This document shows, in pieces, positions 32,938-42,228 of a stretch of 64,000 nucleotides of DNA (positions are counted from its first letter, which is position 1; every line of letters starts with the position of its first letter). The translations under genes and the position numbers were made by a program. Location of the stretch: positions 527,991 to 591,990 of the forward strand of contig NW_005179026.1 in assembly GCF_000350225.1 (NCBI RefSeq), in the 5' to 3' direction. The notes below the pieces were generated by a model that ran no database searches, had not been told where the DNA came from, and was given only the letters and a program-made list of their open reading frames with translations. The stretch is from Chondrus crispus. Taxonomy: Eukaryota; Rhodophyta; Florideophyceae; Gigartinales; Gigartinaceae.

Positions 32938-34982
32938 CTTCTGCGTTGTGGTCGTGCAGGCTGACCGAGCGTCGCTTTTTGGTTCTGGATGTAACCAAAC
33001 TCCCCCGGACACGAGGGCTGCCTTGCGCTGGTTGTCGGTGCGCGCATCGGTACGTTGGTTTTGTGTTTTTTGTACAGTGTGGCCTTGAGTGGTTTCGTGA
33101 ACATGTCTGCGTACTGCTCCGTCGTTGGGATGCGTAGGATGCGTAGTTGTCCTTGTTGCAGTGTGTCGTGCAAGTAAGGATATCGGACGTCTATGCACTT
33201 GCGGCGTCTTGTGGCCCCCATGCTCTTCGCCATTTGTGCGGCAGCAGTGTTGCCTATGTGCATGGTGGGGCGTGTGGTCGGTAGCTTCGTTTCTGCGATC
33301 AGATTTTGCAGCCATATCGTGAGCGTGGTCGCTTCCGCTGCTGCTATGTACTCTGCCTCGCACGTGCTCTTTGCTACGACCGGCTGTTGGCGTGCGAGCC
33401 ATTGAACGGGCGCTCCGTTGACCATGGTAATCATTCCTGTTATTGATTTTCTGGTCGTTTTGTCGTTGGCGTAATCCGCGTCGGAGTATGCCTTGATCTT
33501 TACGCTTGTCTCTTGTCCCGCTGGCATCAGTATGCCTTCGCTGCGCATGGTGCGAAGGTTCTGAGTGAGCCTCTGTGCCAAATTCCAGTGTCTTTGGGTT
33601 GGCTTTTCGAGGGCTCTAGCGAGTGCGGTGGCTGCCAAGGCGACGTCGGGGCGGGTGCTGTCCGCAATGTAGCGTATTTCCCCTATGGACTTGTCGTAAA
33701 TCTCGTCGATATCTTGTCGCATTTCCTCGTTTTCTGTGGGTGGGTCCATGTTAATCCCATCGAGGTATGGTGTGCTTTTCTTGTTGCACTCCTGTTGTGA
33801 CATCAGGTCGACTACGCTGTCGATGTGTTCGGGCTGCGACATGTGGATTCCCTCTTCTGTGTACCTTATTGTCCAGTTAAGGTACTTCGTTGGCTTGCCC
33901 ATTCTTTTGACTTTGTACTTTTTTTTGAGGATTTGGTACAGGTCGTCAATGAGGGTTTGTGCCGTTGCGATCGGAAGGAAGCCATCCATGCTGATGCCGA
34001 TTAAGATCGTGTGTTTGCCTTGTTTTTTTACGAACAGGGACGTGTCGGATCTCATCTCTTTGTACCCGCACTTTTTTAGATGCCTGTGCAACTCTGTGCT
34101 GTAAATGTTTGCAGCTGCCGGTGTCCCATACAGGTTTCCTTTGAGATCCCCATGTGTTGATGTATGCTTGTATTTCCCGTTGAACCTTTGCGGTTGCCAG
34201 ACATAGAATTTGTTTTTGTGCTGGTATTTTTCGTGGAGGTACGCTCCAGTAATGTCGAAGTGTTCGACGGCCATGTTCATTGACGCGGCGGGGGCGAATA
34301 GGGTCCTGATCGTGGTGCGGTCGGCCATGTATGTGGCGGTCGTGTCTGGGTCATAATGCACGTGTGGCGTCATGCGGTCTCCTCTTATTGAACATCTTGC
34401 TTTGCGGGTGATGGCCTTTTTTCCTGTGCTGTGTTTGTACCGATATGTCATTGTGGTGGGTATGATGTTTGTATGAGTGTGTTGGGAGGTTTGCGAGGTC
34501 CAGTCGATCGCTTTCATGTCGTCTAGCTGATCGAGTTCTGCGTCGTCTGCGACTGCCCATTTTTCGCATCGGGATACTTTCCAGCTTGCGTCAGAGTTTT
34601 GGGGGGTGTCATGGTGTTCTCTATCGTCTTTGGCAATTTTTTCGCTTGACGGTGGCGTCCTTTTTTTCTTTGCGGGCGCGGATTGTGCACGGAATGCTGA
34701 GTTGGTTGTGGTGCAGGGGTCTCTGGTGCGATGGTGTGGTCTGAAGTTGGCTGCCCTCATTTTTGTGTACTGTCTTGTTGTGATGTTCTGCCCACATATG
34801 TGTGTGTCGTTGAGACCGAACATGTAACGGACCGGGTTGGCTTTCTGCTGCAACTTCGGAGCATTCCGTTTGAGGATGGGCGGGTACCCCACTTGTCCGA
34901 ATGTGAAGATTGTGCGGTTTTGGGGCGGTGAGTTGTGCCATGCTGTGTATGGGATGTGCTTTACGCCGTGGTGGTATGTCAT
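32913..34982 (-). CDS. copia C reverse transcriptase and RNase H
   Basis: This is an open frame of 689 codons. It starts in the C-terminal integrase region (FTFGQVGYPPILKRNAPKL) and passes through the RT palm (VEHFDITGAYLHE, first Asp present). It continues to RNase H (KAYSDADYANDKTTRKSITG, STCEAEYIAA) and runs into the LTR. Two key positions are changed. The xxDD box reads GISMDGFLPIA (element D has SMDD), and the third RNase H Asp reads MHIGNTAAA (HIDN in B and D). Both are GGC codons where GAC is expected. Long and open, but catalytically dead by inference. Confidence 0.8.
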   Translation of the reverse strand: MTYHHGVKHIPYTAWHNSPPQNRTIFTFGQVGYPPILKRNAPKLQQKANPVRYMFGLNDTHICGQNITTRQYTKMRAANFRPHHRTRDPCTTTNSAFRAQSAPAKKKRTPPSSEKIAKDDREHHDTPQNSDASWKVSRCEKWAVADDAELDQLDDMKAIDWTSQTSQHTHTNIIPTTMTYRYKHSTGKKAITRKARCSIRGDRMTPHVHYDPDTTATYMADRTTIRTLFAPAASMNMAVEHFDITGAYLHEKYQHKNKFYVWQPQRFNGKYKHTSTHGDLKGNLYGTPAAANIYSTELHRHLKKCGYKEMRSDTSLFVKKQGKHTILIGISMDGFLPIATAQTLIDDLYQILKKKYKVKRMGKPTKYLNWTIRYTEEGIHMSQPEHIDSVVDLMSQQECNKKSTPYLDGINMDPPTENEEMRQDIDEIYDKSIGEIRYIADSTRPDVALAATALARALEKPTQRHWNLAQRLTQNLRTMRSEGILMPAGQETSVKIKAYSDADYANDKTTRKSITGMITMVNGAPVQWLARQQPVVAKSTCEAEYIAAAEATTLTIWLQNLIAETKLPTTRPTMHIGNTAAAQMAKSMGATRRRKCIDVRYPYLHDTLQQGQLRILRIPTTEQYADMFTKPLKATLYKKHKTNVPMRAPTTSARQPSCPGEFGYIQNQKATLGQPARPQRRSVVTSRGK

Positions 34983-35013
34983 GTTGTATTTAAAGACTGC
35001 GTCATTGAGGGCG

Positions 35014-35460
35014 CTAGTGTACGTCCGGGAGCCAGCTGTGTGATAACGTCGCGCGTACTTTTTCCATGAGTGTGCGGTTTATTCTCTCTGCGAGGGCGTT
35101 CTCTTGAGGGTTGTATGGGGTCGTTGGTCGGAATTGGATGCCTCTCGCCTTGAGTTGTTCTTGGACTGACTTCGTGAGGTATTCCTTTGCGTTGTCGGTC
35201 ACTACCAGTCTGGGGTATTTTCGATTGTATGCTGCTAGTTGTTCGATGGCATTGATGATGGTCGTTGGTACTGGCGCTCTGTTGGCTAAACAGTAGACCC
35301 AGATGTGTCTGGTGTTGGTGTCAATGAGTGTCAGGAAGTAGTTGGCATTGTGCGTCGACGTGGGCTTGATGGGTCTACACACGCCCGAGAATATGCTCTC
35401 TCCTTTTGGCGGTTGCGTGTGTGGTTCTCCTGTGCGGTCGGGTTGTTGTTTTGGCATCAA
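35014..35460 (-). pseudogene. copia C integrase core
   Basis: The frame reads IKPTSTHNANYFLTLIDTNT, VVTDNAKEYLTKSV and NPQENALAERINRTL, so the second Asp and the Glu of the catalytic triad are present. The first Asp position reads SGVCRPI instead of the family's SDICGP/TDMCGP; a GGC codon replaces GAC and the following Gly is Arg. The frame ends at 35014, and integrase wording continues in the next frame (from 34982), so one frameshift lies near 35010. Confidence 0.75.
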
Positions 35461-36235
35461 TACAGCCGCTGCATGTGATCTGCGCGCTGTTGCCTTTCAG
35501 TCCTCTTGGGAGCGTTGGTAGTAGTCCATTTTTGGACATGATCGATATTGTTTTGGGGTGTGCATGTTCTAGCTTGATGTGCCATTCATGCATGAGTTGT
35601 TGAGCGTTGTTTCTCTTCGCTTGTGGTTGTCTTGGTGCGATCGCGGTTCTCAGTGTTGGTGTGCGTTGTGCTGGTGCTGAGAAGGGGGTTGTGTTGTTTT
35701 GTGCGCGCGTTGTTTTCTGGTGTTGATGTGCGCGTGGTGTTGGCGTCGCGGGTTTTTTTGATTTTATCGATCCTCGTTTACTTGTGTACGTGCGTGTTCC
35801 TTTTGCGGTTGCTTTGTTTTCGTTTGTGAATTTGTACTGTCCTTGCTCGTATGTGGCTGTGAGTGAGGCTGTCGGAATCGTGGTTGGTTTGTGTAGGTAG
35901 GCGTCCGTGCGTGTGAAGGTGACATGTCCATGTGCAGTGAGGTCGTGGACTGATAGGCGGTTGTCCTTTATTTTTGGTGTGTGCACTGCCGGGATGTGGA
36001 TTTCGTCATTCTTGGTTTGTATGGCAATGGTGCCGGTGTATGTGATTCGCGCGCGTTGGCCGGTTGCTGTCTGTGTCAGTGTCCCGGTGCTGCGCTGGAT
36101 GTTCGCGTGGGGTGTGGCTGTATGCGTTGGCTGTGCCCCGGAGCCTAATATAAAAAATTTCTTACCGTCGTGGCTTTCTTGTTGCTCTGCTATGACCTCT
36201 TCTAGGAATTGCAGGCGTTGGCGGAGGTCGGGCAC
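35375..36235 (-). pseudogene. copia C protease and GAG-preintegrase finger
   Basis: A protease-like segment starts KKFFILGSGAQPTH; the active-site Asp of the LDSGA motif is Gly (GGC). The beta-rich protease body follows and then the preintegrase finger (WHIKLEHAHPKTI, CSGCIDAKT). The frame then passes the point where the integrase frame begins. The wording is well conserved apart from the lost catalytic residue. Confidence 0.7.
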
Positions 36236-36955
36236 TTCGCTTTGGTCTGGGCTGGGGCTGTGCTCGTCGTCGTGTTCTGTGGTCGCTTTGTTTGCGTGTA
36301 TCTATGTGCAAAGCATTTTTCGGTACTGTGTGTGACACTACCGTGGAGGTGGCACCAGTTGCCTGTGTACCCTTTTGGTTTGTCGTAGTGGCGTGGTGTG
36401 TTTCTGGGTGTGGTAGTGCGTGGCGTTCTACTTGCCTGGGGGGTTGTTCCCATATTCTGACGGGTGCTGTTGTTGGTTGGTGTTCGGGTGTCGGCGTTTG
36501 TCTTTGGATTAGTTGCGCCTGCTGTATGTGATTTGTGAATTCACGAATGATATTTGGTGGGTTGCGTGCTAGCATGATTGTTAGGGTATGCATGTCCGGG
36601 TGTTGCGCCATGGCGCATGGTACAGGGGCTGCAGCCCCTGTACCAAGTATCTGACGGTGGTTCTTTCGGCGTCGATATTTGGATATCCGCAGACCTGCAT
36701 TCTGTGTCGGATGTCACGGTGGTTGTTTATGTAGTCCTTGAAGTCTTGTCCTGCCTTGTATTGGAGCGTGCATGCTTCGGCGTCCAACAGTTCGTGGTTT
36801 TCGAGCGAGAATGTGTCTACTGCTTGTTTCAGAAGTGTGCATATCTGGTGTGGGTCGTATCTCAGTATATGCGGTGGAAGTAGATTCACTACCCCTTCGC
36901 TGAGGCTCTGCATGATGGCTTTCCTCAGTTGATCCTTTTTCTGTTGTTGCGTGGT
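36162..36955 (-). pseudogene. copia C Gag, C-terminal two thirds
   Basis: 36581-36913 continues the Gag domain (LLPPHILRYDPHQICTLL, QDFKDYINNHRDI). A frame change at about 36615 leads to LTIMLARNPPNIIREF, and a third frame near 36360 gives the knuckle WCHLHG....H....C, the same C-x2-H-x4-H-x4-C spacing as in element B. A perfect 26-bp palindrome (36619-36644) lies at the first frame change. Confidence 0.65.
36619..36644. repeat. 26-bp perfect palindrome in Gag of element C
   Basis: The sequence reads GGTACAGGGGCTG followed by its exact reverse complement. It coincides with the place where the Gag frame changes. Confidence 0.8.
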
Positions 36956-37618
36956 GTGGGATAACTCCTCTCCGCCCTGAGTTGAGTGAGAGACGGAGGC
37001 TATAGCGAGGGAGCACGCGGCGTGGACGCGACGCGCTAATTGAACCGATCGGACGAGCTCGCGAAAAGGGAGTGGCTCACTGGCCGGTTACGCGCAGTCG
37101 CCCCGTGGTGCGTGAACGGGAGCGACCAGTAACGGGTTAGAAGCCAGCGCGCGCGATAGACAACCATAACGGACGTATATAGGCGCGAAAGGGAGGGGGC
37201 GAGCTTGCCCCAGTTTACTGGTGGGGACGGGTGTCAGGTCTTAACCCCTCAGAGGGACGCCTCGGACACTTGTCCCAGTACACAGTACCTGCCGCCTAGT
37301 GCGTACCAGGTACTGTACGCCATTAAAAAACTAGCGCCTCAATTCCTAATTACCGCGCGGACGCTGCAGCTACACGTGTGTACTACTGTACACACGCGCT
37401 GCTTAGAGACTGCCGCACGGATGCCACGTGTGCTAGCGTACACGCGTAATACTAGCAGACTACCGCTTGGCCGACACGTGCACTACTGTACACGTACGCC
37501 AGATTACGACCGCTCCGCACGCGCGCACGTTCGCTACACGTGAGCACAACCGCCAACGTGTATAACGTACACGGCCGTCCGATGACCTCCGCGCGCTCGC
37601 ACCGGTCATTATACTACA
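36956..37618. mobile_element. 663-bp solo LTR inserted in Gag of element C
   Basis: The segment starts TGTGGGATAACTC and ends ...TATACTACA (TG...CA). It is flanked by CGTGG on both sides (36951-36955 and 37619-37623), a 5-bp target duplication. Removing the segment and one duplication copy brings the two halves of Gag into one frame. Inside are a TATA-like CGTATATAGG near 37175 and many CACGTG/GTACAC blocks between 37370 and 37620. No coding region is present, so it is a solo LTR or a small non-coding element. Confidence 0.85.
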
Positions 37619-37623
37619 CGTGG

Positions 37624-37783
37624 CTTGCTCTGTTGGATCTACTACTGTTGTGATTATCTGTGTGAGTTCGGCTTGTGCGCCGATCGTGCGTGCGTGGATT
37701 TCTAGAGCATCAAACCAGTATTGGAAGTTAGTGAAGGTTAGTGGTGGCAAGTTGCCCTGCGTCGTGTTCGTTCTCTCGCTCAT
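37624..37783 (-). pseudogene. copia C Gag, N-terminal part
   Basis: The frame starts at ATG 37783 (MSERTNTTQGN) and shows the copia Gag start FTNFQYWFDALEIHART. After about 53 codons it is cut by the solo LTR. The remainder continues in register at 36955. Confidence 0.75.
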
Positions 37784-37967
37784 TTTTGGTGTGTTTGTTC
37801 TATTGATCGGCGTGTTTCTGGATTTTGTTGTCGAGTCGGAGGGTTTCGCTGGTTTGTCCGGCGGTGTGTTGCAGTTCGGCTCGTATCCTTGTGCTGTTGC
37901 TCTTCAGTTTAACGTCTGCCTGTGATGCGGTTGGAATGGTGACGGATCGTGTTCAGTGGTTGCGTGT

Positions 37968-37978
37968 GGCCCATAACC
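37968..37978 (-). promoter_or_regulatory. primer binding site of element C (half tRNA-iMet type)
   Basis: GGTTATGGGCC on the minus strand abuts the LTR and is a perfect 11-base complement to the initiator tRNA-Met anticodon arm GGCCCAUAACC. Confidence 0.65.
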
Positions 37979-38119
37979 TGTGATTCCATGAACTCCGATA
38001 CCCCCGATCCTCTCAGGAGCGGGCGGCCGTCGGCGACTTTATTGTGCAAGTGTGTGGCGTGCCCTATTGGCGTTGCCTTATTTGTTAGCCTGTCTTACTT
38101 GCCTCTGGATGTAACCACA
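37979..38119 (-). repeat. 5' LTR of copia element C
   Basis: It is a 141-bp copy of 32797-32937, followed by AGGAC. Confidence 0.92.
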
Positions 38120-38124
38120 AGGAC

Positions 38125-40185
38125 ATGGCTATCTACTGGGCCTCCCTGATCCTCTTGGGAAGCAAATGATTGACGGTTTTCTGGGGTCTACCACACTATC
38201 CTTTTATCGGGCCTCCCGGGTATGAGAATAAGTTATAAATATGGGGAAACGGCCCTTCATAGAAAGGGTTTGCCCATGTGACATCCCAAGTTTGGACTTG
38301 GGTCATAGATTCATCTTGTAGTCATAACAGGGCATTTATTGGAAGAAACATGCATACGATGGGCCCGGCATTTGTAGGTGTCCTCCAGTATTGGCGACAT
38401 GCCGTAATCGGTCCTTGAGGGGTAGCAGTGCACAAAAGTGGAGAAAAACTCGAATTGCATGACGCGGTACGCACCGTGTAGCGCTCTCTCCAAACACACG
38501 TGGATTGCGTCACAGAAACTGATGTTGCAGCGGCCTAACGAGATGTAGTTTCAGCCGCTCACGGACAAGGAGACCGCGATATCGCGGCGCAGGCGCACTA
38601 GGATGTTATGGGGCTGTGGGGCACATGGTTGGGACACGATAGAGCTGGTGGGGGTGTTGGCATCTGCAATGCTGAGAATTAAGAAGTGAGGCCCTCGCGC
38701 ATGTGTCGGATGGGGAGCTTCTTGGTGATTTGTATTGTACCGAAACAGATGACTTGTTCAGACGTTCGGATGGGATCAGGGATCACAACGAGGCCGGGCA
38801 TGACAGAGCGCGGAAGTGGAAGAATGAAAAGTGAGCATTGAATAAATTTGTTGTGGCTGAGAGGGTAAGATACAGAAGCGAGAGGGGTACATGAAGAATG
38901 GAACTTCTGAGTGCGACGCGTTGATTCTCATGCATGGAGTCGGTGGGAAGGTGAACGGGCAGAGAAGAGCTTGAGGAGTTGTTCAAATTCTGTACCCTTA
39001 CTGTGCAGTTTTGATAAGCTCGGACATCCCGTACGGATTCTGGGTGAAACGTCTAGGGTCTACAGCTAGTACTCTTGTTGTGACGAGGGCAAGAGAAGGT
39101 CGGGTGGAACAGGAGATTCAGCACAGGCGCCGGCCTTGTCTGCCGTTGTCATTTTCCGCAAGCTACCTCCGCTTCAATTCGTCTGCTCACTCTTGCTCGG
39201 CTCGTATCTATCTATTAGTAGCTAATCGGGCTGTGCCGATATCGGTTCTAACCCTTTTCGCATTGCTTCTGCAAGCCTGTAGACCCCTGTCGCTCCTCTT
39301 TGCATTCGCCCTTTGTTGAAGTTGTGTCTTTTTATTCCTTAAGAGTTGCTGCACGAGACCTAATTTATACTACTTTGTATCTGCAGATACCATCTCAGTG
39401 CGTTCCAGATTATATGAGGTAGTCGGCCTCAATTCTGCTGAATTGAGGAAATCAACACTGTAACTTATTAGATAGGGCCATTGACTACGGGTCCGATTAT
39501 ACCGAATCCACTCTATCTTCGCTGTCAACACAGTACAGTGATAACGTGTTACGTCTTCACTTCGTAGAACAAGGGAGGAAGAGTTGAGGTGCACATGTGT
39601 ATCCTCAACACTCTTACGCAATGAGGCTTCTACATCCGAGGTTTTGCTGATGGCTGACCCTTCCCTCCATGTTTTACTTGCACATATACGCTTTTCCCAA
39701 CCGCTTGGCACTGCCAACCAGCTCAATGAGGGCATCCACCCAAAGTCTTTATTCCTCGACTGTTCGCTGCCTCCCCATGCACTATCCTCCGCGGGTGGGC
39801 GTTAAGTATTCTCTCCTCCCTGAGAGAGGCTCTCTATCCCTGTCTTCCTCGCCTCCCCCTCCTTCTTCCCTGTCTCTCTGTGCCCCGCCTGCCACCTCGT
39901 TTTCTCCGCTTTCCTTTTGCCATGCCCCGGTGGCGTCGACTACACCACCTCGCCCGCCTCTTCTGGCGGACTTTTGCGGTTCGGTTCCCTACCATGGTTG
40001 CGCGCATCCCCCTTCCGGTTTGCAGTCCGGTTTTACACGTATCCACATTCGGTTCCGCAACAGTGCAGCACCATGTGACACAGCGGTGAGACAAGGGAAC
40101 CGTGAGGCTACGTTTTTGTTTCGTATAGACGCGCAACGACTTATATGGATGAAGCGTAAAGTAGCTGTATAGCAATGTTGACCCG
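38125..40185. other. no supported gene
   Basis: Host flank of element C. A short hairpin CCCAAGT-TTGG-ACTTGGG lies near 38287. Several frames of 60-167 codons at 39370-40217 overlap on both strands and show no known domain. Confidence 0.4.
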
Positions 40186-40300
40186 TGTGATGATAACCAT
40201 ACACGTACACGACTCATAGCCGTGACGGCGTGAGTCCACTAGGCTTGAGCGAGAGAAGGAGAGTTAGAAAGATAAACGGAGTCATCGTCTTGTCACCATA
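40186..40300 (+). repeat. solo LTR related to element E
   Basis: The segment starts TGTGATGATAACCATAC and ends GTCTTGTCACCATA; both ends match the reverse complement of the LTR at 468-612. No internal copia sequence adjoins it. The flanks ACCCG and ACCAG match at four of five positions and may be the decayed target duplication. Confidence 0.55.
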
Positions 40301-40610
40301 ACCAGGACAGCTATCAAGTTTAGACGCGTACATTCTATCAATCATGAGTTGTACAGTTGTACAGCTATACAAGTGTACAACAGCAATGGAGGCTGATCAT
40401 GAAGTTTGATGATCAAATCAGATCAAACTTTGATCCCCTGTTGAATTTACTTGGGTTTACACGTCCAGCGACTTCGTGGGCAAATGGAATTCCTAGACGT
40501 TAGTCTAGGTGTAAGCAAGAAAAAAGGGGACTCGTTATTACAAGTGTTCACTTTTTTTCTGTAAAGTACACGTGTTCACTATGTTTAGTTCTGGGGTCAG
40601 TTCCCGCGGG

Positions 40611-41014
40611 ACGATACGTTTTTGGCACATGTCAGGATCGATACGTAATGACAAAAAACGTATCGTCCAGGCCTGATTCGACGTATGTGCGATTTTGGTA
40701 CTGTCTACGGTATATGGCCCAAAACGTATCGTGCCGGGCGGTTTTAACGGCGACAGTTTTCTGGTGGGACGATACGTTTTAGGCCGATTTACACGGCGGC
40801 ACCCCCATACGCGCTGTATTGGCAACATTGCTGTTGGGAATTTCTGACTAAAATTTTGCCGACGGCGGCGCACAGCCAATAAAATGTCAGTGCGCAAAAT
40901 TTAGTTTTTGCCGTGTGCGATTAGAGGCGCATGAGCAATATTATTAACTTCATATTTATCACGTACCGTGTCCCTCGTCTGGCAAGATTGTCAGATGCCC
41001 AAAACGTATCGTGC
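40611..41014. repeat. array of five ACGATACGTTTT-type sites
   Basis: Copies lie at 40611-40625 (+), 40653-40668 (-), 40717-40734 (-), 40769-40785 (+) and 40997-41014 (-). Each has ACGATACGTTTT at its core, and several extend to GGGC/GGCC behind the T run. Mixed orientation and spacing of 20-230 bases look like protein binding sites rather than a tandem duplication. The array lies 1.2-1.6 kb beyond the stop of the recombinase-helicase gene. Confidence 0.6.
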
Positions 41015-41237
41015 TGGGTGGGGCAATTACAGCAGGCAGATTTAGTGGCAGGGCCTTATACTGCACTAACAGTGTCCTAATGCGCATGTACGAATTACAC
41101 AATAAGGCATAAGGTAATTAATTTAATTTATTTGAATTACACAATAAGGCGGAGTAATTTATGTCCTGAACATCAAAGCTTTCTAAGTTATTTACTGCGC
41201 GAAATTGAAAAGCGCCGTATGCAGGTTTCGATGATCG

Positions 41238-41870
41238 TTGCCTCAACGACGCATTTTGGACGGGTGTGTCAGAGATGCGTTGGGGAGGGATGCGCGCACG
41301 ATGCGTTCTGGAGAGGTGCGTCTAGGATGCGAGCTGAGGGGGTGCGAGAATGATGCGTTGGAAGGGGTGCCAGAATGCTACGTTAGAGAGGGGTGCGCTC
41401 GTGATGTGTTCTATAGGGGTGCGCTCATCATTCGTTTTAGAGAGATGCCAGAATGATACGTTCGAGAGGGGTGCGCCCACGACGCGTTCTAAGGGGGTGC
41501 GAGATTGATGCGTTCGGGAGGGGTGCGCCCATGATGCGGTCTGGAGGGGCGCGAGAACAATGCATTTTGGAAGGGTGCGAGAATGATACGTTCGGGAGGG
41601 GTGCGCCCACGATGCGTTCTGAAGGGGTGCGAGAATGATACGTTCGAGAGGGGTGCGGCCACGACGCGTTCTAGGGGGGTGCGAGATTGATGCGTTCGGG
41701 AGGGGTGCGCCCATGATGCGGTCTGGAGGGGCGCGAGAACAATGCATTTTGGAAGGGTGCGAGAATGATACGTTCGAGAGGGGTGCGCCCATGATGCGTT
41801 CTGGAGGGGCGCGAGAACGATGCGTTTTGGAAGGGTGCGAGAATGATACTTTGGAGAGGGCTACTCGCAA
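41238..41870. repeat. GC-rich minisatellite with 182-bp higher-order unit
   Basis: Units of about 25-30 bases built on GGGGTGCGCCCATGATGCG and GGGTGCGAGAATGATACG follow each other. A higher-order period of 182 bp is seen, for example from 41453 to 41635. Because the units avoid stops, both strands are open in long frames (41322-41870 minus, 41635-41991 plus) that read as repetitive peptides; I do not take these as genes. Confidence 0.8.
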
Positions 41871-42228
41871 GACGCGTCTTGCAAGGGGCCTGAACGGTGC
41901 GTTTGCATGTTTCTTTTCTGTTTCAGCTACTTCGGTAGTAGATGGCCGTTACGAAAGCACAAGTGTAAATTTTGTGGGGTTGTTTGTGTAGTGGAGAAAC
42001 AGCAAAACGGCACAATTGGTGAGCATAGCAGTTGGATATGGCGCGACGTAGAAGATGTATAAATGAATGATTCAACAAAAACGGCGGGTAGTGATCGCAC
42101 GGGCACATGGAAATGTGAGGATCGCTGTGACATGTGAATGGTTCCGTTTTCGAGAAGATTGAAGCTTTCTATCGTTGAGAGTTTATTGAAAATGTGGTCC
42201 TAATACTGCAGTATGTGGATATCGAAAA

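Larger units (their letters stand above)
32797..38119 (-). mobile_element. Ty1/copia element C, minus strand
   Basis: Two 141-bp LTRs (32797-32937 and 37979-38119) differ at four positions and are flanked by the perfect 5-bp target duplication AGGAC (32792-32796, 38120-38124). The minus-strand order is LTR, PBS, Gag, protease, integrase, RT, RNase H, LTR. The RT-RNase H part is one long open frame; Gag is broken by frame changes and by a 663-bp solo LTR. One catalytic aspartate in each of the four enzyme domains reads Gly, so the element cannot be autonomous. Confidence 0.92.

Noticed and set aside
41322..41870. Repetitive protein on the minus strand
   Set aside because: The frame is a by-product of the stop-free minisatellite; the opposite strand is open too and there is no start context.
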